The notes under the pieces: generated by a model | Told to the model about the DNA's origin: nothing | The model's input: the letters and a program-made list of their open reading frames with translations, nothing else | The model's database searches: none | Position numbers and translations under genes: made by a program | Shown here: positions 1 through 10,152 of the stretch, piece after piece | Numbering within the stretch: the first letter of the stretch is position 1 | Layout: each line of letters opens with the position of its first letter | Assembly (NCBI GenBank): GCA_030280995.1 | Contig: JASXTE010000017.1 | Coordinates: 18,246,498-18,310,497, forward strand | DNA: 64,000 nucleotides | Reading direction: 5' to 3' | From: Hemileia vastatrix | Taxonomy: Eukaryota; Basidiomycota; Pucciniomycetes; Pucciniales; Zaghouaniaceae

Positions 1-1130
1 AATGAAAAACGGCCCTTCTTTTTTTTTCTTTCTCATAATTCCATTGCCTATTCATCATAGCTAGCTCCAGTAAAATATCTCACACTAAATAAATAAGTGA
101 ATTAGTTTTATTGATATTCACTTGATACCACCAAAGTTACATAGAGATATCAATGTAACATAAAATAAACGTTTTTTTTAATATTTTTTAGAAGCGTTTT
201 ACATGTTAGTGGTTGCAGGTGGGGTGAGAGAGAGGGAGTTGCAGTTATTTTATAAGCGAGTAAAAAGGGAAAGAGGATAATTCTTGGAAGTAAATGATAA
301 AGTTTTTTATGCCCTGTATCTTGCTATTTCTATTTTTTGTCAATCTTTATGCTGTTGATGATGTTGTTTATGTTGTAAATTTTCATGTGGTGTTCTCGTT
401 GATGATGATGATGATGGTGTTGATGAAAAGAATAAGAATGATGGTCATGATCATGATGTTATATCTGTCTACCTACAGCAGATATGTGCCACAATACAAT
501 ATGATCAATGGCTTTTGCAATATATAAAATCTTAAATTTGAATTGCTGGGGTGATGAAATATAAGTTGAGTCATTAATTCACCACAAATAAACACCTGGC
601 ACCTGCTAGCAGGTGCCAACACCCCAATTCATTATTGATTCAAGAATAACTCAATTTCGATGCCACGCGTGCTGGTATGCTCAGTGTTAAGTACGCAGTC
701 ATCTCAGAAGAATTGCAGCTGAGATAAAATTAAATCAAATAAAAGATAGTTATTGGCATCTGCTATCAGGTGTCCACATTTTTTTCCAGTGATTTTCCCT
801 AATTTATTTATTTATTTTGTAAATTTACTGAAGGAGGATTTCAATTTTGTAAATGATCAACCAATTTCCAATTACTAGTTGTACAGTGGGTAGAAAGCTT
901 TACATACCATTTTCTTTTCAATTACATTTTGTATTAAGGTTGAGTCATTGTAGGATAAGATATACTGCTGAAGGACTTTTGTTCAATGACTGTCAGCTAC
1001 ATGTCAATTTACATGGTTGATCCTAGAGTTTTAACTCAAAAAAGGGAAAGAGAAAAAAAATCATGTTTAATTTTGAAGCCAAAACTGAAGTAAAAAGAAA
1101 AATATAAAGCATAATAATAATAATAATAAT
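1..1130. other. AT-rich flank without a gene
   Basis: I see no convincing gene here. Short open frames, such as one near 294-527 rich in Met and Val, are low-complexity by-products. The stretch contains the MITE-like palindrome pair at 597-776 and an ATA trinucleotide run at 1111-1130 that supplies the AAT target site of element A1. Confidence 0.5.
597..776. repeat. MITE-like pair of terminal palindromes
   Basis: A perfect 22-bp palindrome at 597-618 (core CCTGCTAGCAGG) is matched about 155 bp downstream by an imperfect inverted relative at 754-776 (core TCTGCTATCAGG). Short hairpins at both ends of a roughly 180-bp AT-rich segment resemble the small TIR elements seen elsewhere in this window. 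No target-site duplication was established. Confidence 0.4.
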
Positions 1131-1754
1131 AGGGGATCTCAAACCTTACCAAATATGCCACATAAATACACCACAAAAAAGTTACCAAACCTACCATCAA
1201 AAAATGAAATACACCTTCCCTGGACAGGTGTATTTCAACAGTGTATTTACTCTCAAACCCATCTTCTTCTAGGTCAAACATATCATTTATCACTTCACTT
1301 ATTCATCATGATTAGTCAGCACTAGGTACAGAGACACCAACACTAGGTAAAAAAATGCTAACACCTAGACTTTATCTCACCAAATCTTTAAAGGCATATT
1401 TATATGAATGAGTTATGTGACTCAACAGCCTTTACTCAATCTCATAATCATACACTTACCTTTAATCTTCATCACTGTTCACTTTTGTTGCAATAATTTC
1501 CCCAGTTTCCATGTTTCATTTGTTTTGGTTCAGCTCCTAGCCTTGAAATTGCATAAGATTTCTAAGATCCTTTCTGACTAAGATATCTCAGCTTCTCTTC
1601 ATCTCTCACTTCTATTACTAATTGTTGGTTCTGCTACTCCTCACTCCTCAGATCACTTTCTCATTTTTTGTTATTTAATTACTTATTGAAATGTCTTTTT
1701 TTTTCCTTTTTATCATCTTTTCCTATTTAAATTTCTGATTGGGCAGTTCTTTTT

Positions 1755-2145
1755 TTCCTTTTTATCCCTTTTTTTCCCTTTTTAGAATTTTTTTTGTTTT
1801 TTTTTTGTTTTTTTTTTTCCTTTTTTTTGTTTTTTTTTCCTTTTTTTTCCTTTTTTTTTCCTTTTTTTTTCCTTTTTTTTCCTTTTTTTTTCCTTTTTTT
1901 TCCTTTTTTTTCCCTTTTTTTTCCTTTTTTTTCCTTTTTTTTCCTTTTTTTTCCTTTTTTTTCCTTTTTTTTCCTTTTTCCTTTTTTTTCCTTTTTTTCA
2001 TTTTTTTTTCCATTTTTTTCCATTTTTTCCATTTTTTTCCATTTTTTTTTTCCATTTTTTTCCATTTTTTCCATTTTTTTCCATTTTTTTCCATTTTTTT
2101 TCCATTTTTTCCCCTTTTTTTTCCTATTTTTCCCCTTTTTTTGTT
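1755..2145. repeat. TTTTTTCC-type microsatellite, about 390 bp
   Basis: This is a near-continuous pyrimidine tract of T(6-9)CC units that changes to T(6-7)CCA units after about 2000. It lies inside A1, in the T-rich spacer that A2 and A3 also have but without the expansion. The Lys-rich and Phe-rich open frames here are artefacts of the repeat. Confidence 0.85.
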
Positions 2146-2163
2146 ATTTCTCAATTATTATTA

Positions 2164-2388
2164 TTAGGGAGTCTCAAACATTACCAAATACACCACAAAA
2201 AAAGGTGCCAAACCAGCCATCAAAAAATGCAATACACCTGCCCTGGACAGGTGTATTAAAACAGTGTATTTGTCCCCATACACATCTTCTTTTGGGTCAA
2301 TCAAGTCCTCAAACCACTTCCCTTCATCATCATGATTAGTCAGCACTATGTACAAAGATGCCAAGACTAGGTACAAAAGTGCCAACAA
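2164..2388 (-). CDS. Possible small antisense ORF at the A-family left terminus
   Basis: A 74-codon open frame reads outward through the left TIR of A2. It contains the strings LTNHDDEGKWFEDL and IHLSRAGVLHFLMAGL. Related frames, also without stops, occur at the same place in A1 (1036-1293) and A3 (20774-20977), with residues such as IHLS, GVFHFLM and YLV conserved. No domain is recognised and the start codon is unclear. It may be a real micro-gene, the 3' exon of something longer, or simply conserved TIR-proximal DNA. The DNA also forms a small hairpin (ACACCTG/CAGGTGT) near 2235-2255. Confidence 0.25.
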   Translation of the reverse strand: MLALLYLVLASLYIVLTNHDDEGKWFEDLIDPKEDVYGDKYTVLIHLSRAGVLHFLMAGLAPFFVVYLVMFETP

Positions 2389-2524
2389 CTATATTTTTTC
2401 ACCTAATCCTTAAGGGCTTATTCATATGAGCAAGGTATATTACTTACCAGAACTTAATCAATCCCATAATCATACACTTAACCTTAATCTTCCACTGTTC
2501 ACTAACATGACATTCCACTTTCAG

Positions 2525-2645
2525 TCAGCCATCAACTTGAGATCACTGCTGCAGCTGTAGCTCTTGATCTAATGGTTAACTCTGATGCCAATTCTGATGC
2601 AGAACTTGACTTGGCTTTTATTTGCAACATGTTGGAGAACCACTA
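2525..2645 (+). pseudogene. A2 HARBI1-like transposase, N-terminal part
   Basis: A reading frame follows a plausible splice acceptor (TTTCAG at 2519-2524) and encodes an acidic start (motif LEITAAAVALDLMV, then SDANSDAELDLAFI). It runs into the ATT target site where B1 inserted. If B1 and one ATT are removed, the frame passes without a shift into the transposase at 10153, with one TAA at the junction. A3 keeps a shortened form of the same start (about 21118-21180) fused to the transposase C-terminus. B1 therefore inserted into the second element's transposase gene. Confidence 0.6.
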
Positions 2646-3016
2646 ATTAGGGGGGGTCAGTTCTGGCAAATCCGCACTTAACTTAAGTGCGGATTTCAAA
2701 CCAAATCAGCACTTAAATTTTGCAAAAAAGTCACTTATTTCAAAAAAGGGTGTCAGTTATGACCTCAAATCAGCACTTTTTTCCTGTTTTTTTTCACAAC
2801 CAAATGTTGGCCACAACATCCCTTACTTTCTTATCCTGTCCCTGTCATATGTGACACACTGACCTTACTCGCTCCCTACCCATCAATCCTCAGCACACAC
2901 CCCTTCCTAACATTTTCAACATTTTATTACAACATTTTGACCAGGCATGTTTACATTCTTTTTTACTTATTTCTTCTACCTCTTAATCTCTTTTCCTGTT
3001 ATGTACCAGTTTTATA

Positions 3017-4316
3017 ATGCCTCCCAGACATTCAAAATCTCAAAAGGTAACTCAAAAATCTGCTTTGTCACAAAAGTCTCCTCGTAAAGCAAGCCCCAAA
3101 CCTGAAAAATCAAAGTCAGGTCAGCTAAAAAAGGATGATTATCTCATTATAATTAACTTCCTTAAAATAAAATCAAATTATGATGCATGTTTTGGATGTG
3201 AAAATTCCACTCATATTGGACATCCACCTTCTTCAAAGGTAAATGGCTACTTATTTATGGCCAATAAAGTAAGGAAGAAAACAAGGCAGAGAATCAATAT
3301 CAATCATAAACAAATGAAGGAGAGATTTAAGAGTTATCAATAAAAATATAAAAAGGCTCATCATGCTGCAAATGAAACTGGCTTTGGTATTGAAGATGAT
3401 GATTTGGAGATTGGAATTACTACTGTTTCCGAAAAGCTCAATTTCATGTGTTGTTTCTATGAGGAAATGGATAATATTTTTGGCTCCCGAGTGGATGTAA
3501 ACCCTTGGTTTCTACACGATACTACTAAGGATATACCCTCTGGATCCAAACCATCCTATAATCCTCCCAACACACCTTTACTTGAAGGAGATCAATCCCC
3601 TCCACCTTCTAACCATAGTTCAGCTGAAGATGATCCTGACTATCAAGTAGAACAATTATATCACAGCAGATCTGAATCCTCAGAGCCCCAAAATTTAAAT
3701 GTATGTTTACTTTTTATTTTTTCTTCAATTCTTCTCTAAATTTATCTTTCTTTCTAGTCTCCTCCTACTCAAACTCAAACTCCATTGAATAATCTTAATT
3801 CTGGAAATGTGAATCACGCTTTAGAAGCTGCTTTAGATGAGCTTCCTGAAGCCTCTTGTTCAAACTCCAAACTAAAGAAACAACCCTCAACTTCAATGAA
3901 CTTGAACCATCTTTTAAAATGTGGTAATACTTCAACAAGCTCAATTGGCTCCCTTGAGGATTATTTTGAAAAAAAAAGATATAAGTAAGATTTGTTTACT
4001 ATATATCTTATTCATTAACTTAATTTTTCATTTCTCTTTTTGTAGCAAAAAGCTGTATTGCAAAAAATGGCCTTGACTTTGAGAAGATGAAGTTTGGTCA
4101 TATGCTAAAGAATGATCAGCAAGCCTTAGTTTTGGAAGAAAAAAAATTTGAGGCAGAGCAGATGGAAAGAGTAAATTACCGTCAATTTCAAAGAGAAATG
4201 GCTACTTGTGAATTGAAAAAACAAGAAAGTTTTAAAAAAAATATTTTATTATGGAATGGGTAAAAAATGGCCAATCTTATGAGGACATTAAAAAGTTGCT
4301 TGACCTTTTCAATTGA
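3017..4316 (+). pseudogene. SANT/Myb-like transposon companion protein (B1)
   Basis: The gene starts with ATG at 3017, giving a basic Ser/Lys-rich leader. It then has a rust-type SANT/Myb-like region: KKDDYLIIINFLKIKSNYDACFG, the GHPPSSKVNGYLFMA stretch, and KERFKSYQ followed by KYKKA and TGFGI. A Pro/Ser-rich middle and a charged coiled-coil tail (EEKKFEAEQMERVNYRQFQ) follow. GT-AG introns are at 3701-3757 and 3985-4045. Damage: a TAA at 3341-3343, and shifts in A-runs near 3970-4050 and 4230. In PIF/Harbinger elements the Myb-like partner binds the ends and helps transposase reach the nucleus; that role is inferred here. It is related to 15294-16861. Confidence 0.65.
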
Positions 4317-5033
4317 TAAATTTTTTTTCTAGTTAAATTAATTTTATTTGATTTCTTTTTGGTAATATTTTCTTATATGCTGACTTATAAAAGGTCTTGA
4401 ATATAGTACTTTTTTTGACGAATTTTTGAAAATATCATACAATTTTTCTATCTTTACATTCAAGTCAATAATTTTGCTTATACTTTTTTTTGAAGAAAAT
4501 TTGATAATATAATACAATTTTTCTATCTTTACTTTCAAGTCAAAAAGATTGCTTATCTAAATACTGCTAAGTCATTAAAATTCTATATCTCTTTTGAAAA
4601 TTTGGCAATACCTCCCCTTGGATTTTATTGAAACAAGGGGTGGGTACCACCAAATTTTTCTAAGTCATCAAATTCACATGTCAGATTTAAAAATGTGGCA
4701 CTACCCTCCCCTGCATTTTATTTAAGTAAAGGGTGAAAGTCACCAAAATTTAATAAAATTACATAAATTAATTAATATATAAATAAGATATGTCAAATCT
4801 ACTACTTTTAAAGTAATGAAAATTCCTCATGCCAAAATACAGATCAAGTCTAGAAACTAAGTTTGGGACTTTCCACAGGTGTGGGATAGAGGAACCCCAT
4901 GAAATAAATTAATGTTGTCATGATTACCTTTTATATAACCCAAGGTCATTGGCTCATTACTTTAATTTAGTAAAGTGACATATCAGATTTATTTATTAAA
5001 AATTTATGGAAGAATATTGAATATTTGGTGACT
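4317..5033. other. B1 intergenic spacer with blocks conserved in A elements
   Basis: No gene is seen. This spacer lies between the 3' ends of the SANT-like and TET-like genes. It holds paired runs of the type GGCAATACCTCCCCTTG (4602-4625) and GGCACTACCCTCCCCTG (about 4696). Similar blocks, in reverse orientation, occur at the equivalent place in A2 (13825-14020), A3 (22675-22860) and A1 (26605-26700). A further shared block around TAATGAGCCA...GGTAATCATGA lies at about 4925-4965 (reverse strand) and 13618-13662. Confidence 0.5.
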
Positions 5034-5550
5034 CTACAAATCCCCCGATTTTTTAGATCTACCTAAAGAATTTTTAAATTTATTACCATTTTCTTCTTTT
5101 TTTAACTTGTTTATTTGTTGGATTAACTTTTGACTGATCTGGAAAGAGCAACCAAAATGCATGAAGTCTTGACAAGATTCCAAACCTGGAGGAGCCTTTG
5201 TGGTTTGGTGATTATAGTAAGAAGAATTAAAAACTGTTTCAATGATTCCATTTCCTAATCCAAAATTGATTATACATCTATGATCCAGGAAATATGATCC
5301 ATGTCTTTTAATTTTAGCTGGTGATGGAATAGGTTGTCCAGTGATAGGATTAATATATGAGAAAATTCCAACAGTAAGGTAATTGGAATCATTTGATTTG
5401 GTGTGAATTCAGTTATAAAATCCAGAATGAGTGATTATAACATTTGAAAACATTAGATAATCACTGCTAATATATTCCCATTAAGAGTTGCACCAATTTG
5501 GTATTCTAAGTCTTGTAGAAAGTTCACGAACCCGTAAAAGTTACTCATAG
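5034..5550 (-). pseudogene. TET/JBP-like 2OG-Fe(II) dioxygenase remnant (B1)
   Basis: The minus strand encodes THSGFYN, a stop, IHTKSND, TVGIFSYINPITGQPIPSP, then HGSYFLDHRCIINFG.GNGIIE and APPGLESCQDFMHFGCSFQIS, ending at TAG 5034-5036. It aligns throughout with the A2 gene at 12342-13502. The first iron-ligand motif is broken: A2 has H-M-D, and here the aspartate position is lysine. There is a TGA just before it. The N-terminal half is missing because a copia fragment joins at about 5546. The family is typical of basidiomycetes and relates to TET enzymes that oxidise 5-methylcytosine. This copy is dead. Confidence 0.55.
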
Positions 5551-5554
5551 TACT

Positions 5555-6502
5555 CATCCCTGTTTCTTACTTAATGAAAACAATTATTTTGTCTGGTCTA
5601 CGATTTTGGAGACAGAATTAGACAACATTAATTGCCTAGATTATATCAATGGAAAGGCCTGTGATAAAGTAGAGGAAAGGAAAAGAAAGTTGTATAATCT
5701 AATTATTTGCCACCTCAATGATGATAACATAGCTGTTATTGCAAGTGAGCTGTATGGTGAATATAAAGGAAACAGATTGAAAGCCTGGGAGATACTCAAA
5801 GAAAAGTATGCGGGTGGAGACACTCAAGGAAGAAGATTAGCTTTTAATGAACTATTAACCATCGAATACACTAATGCAAGCCAATTTGTCAAGGACATCA
5901 GAACCATCAATAGCAAAATTAAACTCACCCGATTGAAAGTAGATGACAAAGTACTTTCTCTTCAAGTATTTCACAAGTTGTTCATTCATATCTTGATCCA
6001 AGGATACAAAGTACTTTGTTTAGAGGAAGTATTGAAGCGCCTTAGGAAGGACAGTAAACAATTTGCTGTTCGAAATAAAGACAATGTCACCATGTTAGTA
6101 GCCCCAAACCAAAAAAGAAACATCAAATGTTATAATTGCGGCATTATGGGCCATTCAGCCAAAGAGTGTAGGAAGGCTTGGACAAAATACAAGTATGCAC
6201 CTCCCAAAAATGCTTCTATGGCCAAAAAAAGTGAAGAAAAGGAGGGGAAAGCAGTTGCGTTCCTAGGAAAAAGAATTTCAAATAATGAAGAAAAAGAAAG
6301 TCATCCCCCAAATAAAAGAATGGTTATTGATTGGGAATTGGAAATTTTCAGAGATAAAGAAGAAGAGGAGTTCTTGTATGGAAAGGACAATGACGGTGAG
6401 GACAGCGATGTTGAAATATTTGTTGGTGACAAGGAGCTTCCTATATTTTTGGGCATATGGGAGAAGGAGTTGAATGCAACACCTGTAAGAAAGGAAAACT
6501 AA
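5555..6502 (+). pseudogene. Copia Gag, 5' truncated
   Basis: The open frame begins inside Gag (NENNYFVWSTILETELDNIN), passes a UBN2/retrotran_gag-like region (CHLNDDNIAVIASEL, AWEILKEKYAGG), and reaches a zinc knuckle CYNCGIMGHSAKEC (CX2CX4HX4C) at about 6130-6170. A very acidic tail follows. The frame ends at 6502, but the sequence continues into integrase in another frame from about 6443 (FGHMGEG, then CNTCKKGKLTRKTF). So the protease and most of the gag-pre-integrase region were lost at a deletion joint near 6440. Confidence 0.7.
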
Positions 6503-7464
6503 CTAGAAAAACATTCAAGAAAGAAATAAATGGAACTGAAATACCAGGAGAAGAAATATCAATTGAAATTATGGGTCCTATTACCCCTGAATCATTAGGA
6601 AACTCTAAGTTTGCATTAACAGTAGTAGATATGGCCACAAGATTTGTTTGGATAAGATGCCTAAAATATAAGAGTCAAGCTGAAAGTGAGATAAAAAGTA
6701 TAGTTAACACACTGGACCGACAGAAAGAAATTAAAATAAAAAGAATTATCAGTGACAGCGGAGGAGATTTGATGAGTAACAAATTCACACAATGGCTTAA
6801 AGAAAAGGGAATAACTCACCTAATCACAACTCCTAATACTCCAAAAAATAATGGAACTGCTGAAAGAATGAACTGAACAATAGTGGAGAAAGCTAGGACA
6901 ATGATTCTAGAGTATCAACTACCCAAATTCCTATGGGCAGAAGCTATGACCATGGCCGCCTTTTTATATAATAGAACTAGCAAAAATGAGTCATTTAAAT
7001 GACTAATGGGAGTAAAACCAAGAATTGATAATATCATAAAGTTTGGCCAAGAAGTGTATTACATTATTGATCATTATCAAAATATAGGTAAGTTAGATGC
7101 AATGTGCAGAAATGGTATAGTAGTAGGAATGGACAAAGGAGAGAGAAGTATATACCAAATATGGGACAAAGAGAAAGAAATAATTGTCAGATCCCAAGAT
7201 TTAAGACTAAGAAAGAATGATGAGAAAACTTACCTCACACCTATGAATATAATTGAAGCAATAGAAGAAAATAATGAGCCCAACAAAATAGAAGAAATTC
7301 ATGAACCAAAGGAACCAGAGGTTAGAAAATCAACAAGGGAAAGAAAAGTGCCGGATAAGTATGGGAATCTAGAAACATATGTAGCAAATCAAAATAGCGC
7401 AATAGAACAAATTGAAGAAGAAATAAACTTGGAGGCTATGGTTACAGTGGGAATGTCTTTATGA
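6457..7464 (+). pseudogene. Copia integrase, decayed
   Basis: Part of the zinc-binding end (CNTCKKGK) leads into the integrase core. D residues lie in VVDMATRFVW and ISDSGGD, and the TPNTPKNNGTAERMN region carries the catalytic glutamate. TGA stops occur at 6874-6876 and 7000-7002. Downstream is the copia connecting region (VRKSTRERKVPDKYGN), the usual bridge from integrase to reverse transcriptase. The expected reverse transcriptase does not follow: the next recognisable sequence is RNase H. Confidence 0.7.
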
Positions 7465-7850
7465 TAAACAATAGTGCAGTTTCTTGGTAAAGTAAAAAAC
7501 TTGGGGCTATCAGCACATCATCATCCAAAGCGGAGTACAGAGCATATTTAGCAGCAGGCCAAGAAGCATTATAGTGGAGAAAAATATTAATAGAAATATG
7601 TAAAGAATGTACTAGACCAATGATAATAGAATCAGATAATCAAAGTGCAATAAAGAAAGGAAAAAACCAGCTTTTCACTCAAGAACTAAACACATTGAAA
7701 CGCACTACAATTATGTGATGGATCTAATTAAAAATAAAGAGATATTCATTGAATATATTCCTACTAATGAAATGGTAGCAGATATATTTACTAAATCCCA
7801 AGATCGAATAAAACCTTTTAAATTCATGAGAAAATGGGATTAGAGAATTA
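7465..7850 (+). pseudogene. Copia RNase H terminal fragment
   Basis: Translation across several stops gives NSAVSW, SKKLGAISTSSSKAEYRA, LAAGQEAL and PMIIESDNQSAIK. These are landmarks of the copia RNase H domain, including the SSSKAEY and ESDNQSA motifs. The frame then decays with frameshifts toward 7840. It joins directly to the integrase linker at 7464, so the whole reverse transcriptase, normally about 250 residues, is absent. Confidence 0.65.
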
Positions 7851-7900
7851 TGAGATGATGAATGGAAGGGGGTGTGTTAATGTAACTATGGCAAACTTAG

Positions 7901-8614
7901 CATACCTCCATTCAACATCTTGCAGTGATAAAGCACAATTAACAGATGCAATAAGCATCAATAATAATGAGTTTGATAACAGTGCTTTACAACTGATGAA
8001 TGATAGACAAGAAATACTATTTAAAAGAATAAAAAAATTAATAGATAAAAAGATAAAAGTAATAAGGTGGCATGGAGAGATAAAAGTTAAAATTTAACCT
8101 TAAGGAATGCAATTAAAGATTACTATAGAGCTAGAAGCAAAAGATTAAATGTTAATAGATTACATAAGAAAAAGATAACACCGTTATACATATTCAAAGG
8201 CAAGAGAACTAATAAATGAAAGGCTATAGATTGTGGAAAAGAAAAAGTTAAGAAGATAAAGGGAGAATATGAAATGTGGTATAGAGAAGAGGGAATGATA
8301 ATAGCATGCTATTTAAAATTTTAAAAGAGAAAAGCCAATAGTTATCATGTACATTTTAGAAAACAGTAGTATAAATAAGCACACACTTAAGTGACATTAT
8401 AGTTAGTTGTAAATAGTTTAAAGATTTTATATTTTTTATTGTTTATATTGAAATTATAAAGTATTATATTTGTTAATTTAATAAGAAAAAACAGAGAGAT
8501 AAAAAAATAAGACTTTAACAGAAAATTCAAAAACAAAATAAATATGCAAAAAAAAATTACCATTCTCAGTGAATAAAACATGCAAATTGATCATTTGAAG
8601 AGTATGAAAAAAAT
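7901..8614. other. Unassigned AT-rich stretch within B1
   Basis: No gene is recognised. The first part may be the copia 3' LTR and the remainder the B1 spacer upstream of the TET-like gene on the minus strand. The junction could not be placed. Confidence 0.35.
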
Positions 8615-9836
8615 TTAAAATTGTGTTAAAAAATGTTGGAGTGTTATTGGAACAATTTTCGCCCTTATACTAGTTGATTGAGAAATAAAAGTGTTGGATA
8701 TAGTTGGAGGTGAATCAACTTGTTCATCTTCATACAGCTCTAACCATTGATCTTTGAGGTCAGCAAGTAGGTTATGAAGTATAGTGCAACACAGAATCCA
8801 GTTGATCACCGCCTCCATTTCAGATTTATTTCTAAGAGGACTTCTTAATTCCCTTAAACTAGAAAAACAGCCTTTCAAGATTCCAATAGAATGTTCAATA
8901 CGGACTCTTGACTTTTCCAAATGATTGTTGAACTTGGCACTTTGACTGTCTTCTGAAGCTGCTCCCTGAAAAGCAGGAAGTACATACTTTCCATTCGCAT
9001 AATCAGAATCTGCAAGAAGATACTTATCTTCATCAAAGAATTTTTCAGGTTCATTTGAAATTTGTATTCTTTGGAAGATGTAGGAGTCATGACATGAGCC
9101 AGGATAGCCAGCAAAGAATGATATAAATTTTTTGTTAATGTCACATATAAGCTGAACGGAAATTGAATAGCTATAAAAAAGATACAGTTGTTTGTGTTAG
9201 TTTAAAAGAGAATGAAAGGAGTTAAAAATAATCTACCTCTTTTTACGGTCAAAGTAATTGTTTCCACCTTGATCAGGTTTCTGGATCAAAGAAATAGTAG
9301 TACCATCAAAAAACCAATACATCCTGGGAAGCCCTCTGCTTGCATAGCCTGAGATGATTCAAGTTGCTCTTCTTTTGTTAGCCAGGTGAGAAGTTGAGAT
9401 TCCAAGGAGTTGATGGCAGTGATGCATTTGTTTTTATAAGTGTTAACTGAACCATACCCTAATTCAAAGACATATTCTAAACGTTTCAAAGCAGCTCCAT
9501 TACCATTGGAACCCAAATGACATAGTGTGATGGCCAATTGAATTGAAGGAAGTTGTTGTCTTTTTGAGAATTATTGTGAAATATGGGATGATCCTGAATA
9601 AGCTCAAGCAATTTAAGGAAAAATTCCAGAGAAGTCCTGAACAACTGTTTAAAACTGGGTGTAGATAGATTAAGAAGTGTTTAGATGGTGTACTTGGGGG
9701 TATGAAGTACTTGAGGCTTTCTGGGAAGAAGGTAACGTTTTGTGGCCATTTTTGATAAAAAGACAAAATTATCTTCTAGATCAGAATCTGAATTTCAATC
9801 AGAGTCCAAGAGCAGTTCAAGAGCCATGAAAGTCAT
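8615..9836 (-). pseudogene. HARBI1-like (DDE_Tnp_4) transposase of B1
   Basis: The ATG at 9836 opens an acidic leader (MTFMALELLLDSD). Next come LLELIQDHPIFHNN, CHLGSNGNGAALKRLEY and the DDE_Tnp_4 core. The first Asp block is GFPGCIGF then DGTTI, the second is LLADSDYANG (near 9000), and the Glu block is RIEHSIGILKG (near 8890). The LHNLLADLKDQW region precedes the stop at 8615-8617. An intron is likely at about 9165-9238. Damage: TGA and TAA codons in the N-terminal third and a one-base loss in the first Asp block. The protein would cut and paste the element at 3-bp sites. It is closely similar to the A2 transposase. Confidence 0.75.
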
Positions 9837-10149
9837 TGCTTTATGTAATTTATCATAATTTGAAAGTGAGGAAGGCTTGACTCTTATATGATATGATATG
9901 AAAATTTAAATGATGTACAATGTTTTGAGTTATGAAGTGTTATGCTGCAGAGTTCTGTGTATGATTGGGATGATGCTGACAAATCAGTGAAATGGGACTT
10001 GATGGTGAAATCAGCACTTTTGGTTGAGAAAGTGCGGATTTGAGTGAAATAATGACTTATTTCATTTTTAAATCCACCAGTATTGGGGCTAGTGTGTTTT
10101 GGAAATCTGCACTTAAATAAGTGCAAATTTTCCAGAACTGAAACCCCCT
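9837..10149. other. B1 right terminal region
   Basis: No gene. It holds repeated AGCACTTTTGG / GTGCGGATTT motifs echoing the inner part of the TIR, then the terminal inverted repeat itself. Confidence 0.55.
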
Positions 10150-10152
10150 ATT

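Larger units (their letters stand above)
5546..7900 (+). mobile_element. Ty1/copia fragment lacking protease and reverse transcriptase
   Basis: Gag, integrase and the RNase H end follow one another with no protease or reverse transcriptase region between. The gag lacks its start and no 5' LTR is seen. After RNase H there is a purine tract (GGAAGGGGG near 7861), possibly the polypurine tract, followed by TGTG, which could be the start of a 3' LTR. I could not find a matching 5' copy. Boundaries are approximate. Confidence 0.65.
2649..10149 (-). mobile_element. PIF/Harbinger-like element B1
   Basis: The left end AGGGGGGGTCAGTTCTGG and the right end (reverse complement AGGGGGTTTCAGTTCTGG) begin imperfect TIRs of nearly 50 bp. 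The left TIR contains a palindrome of CCGCACTTAA-type sequence. Both ends are flanked by ATT (2646-2648 and 10150-10152). Read on the minus strand, the order is HARBI1-like transposase, TET-like gene remnant, then a convergent SANT/Myb-like gene. This is the same plan as A2, although the TIRs differ. A 5'-truncated copia fragment (about 5546-7900) sits inside the TET-like gene. Confidence 0.8.

Noticed and set aside
294..527. 77-codon open frame with a hydrophobic start
   Set aside because: Low-complexity GATGAT repeats, no homologous copy and no domain; could be mistaken for a small secreted protein.
1727..2339. Overlapping Lys-rich and Phe-rich open frames on both strands
   Set aside because: They are translations of the T(6-9)CC microsatellite with no start context or domain.
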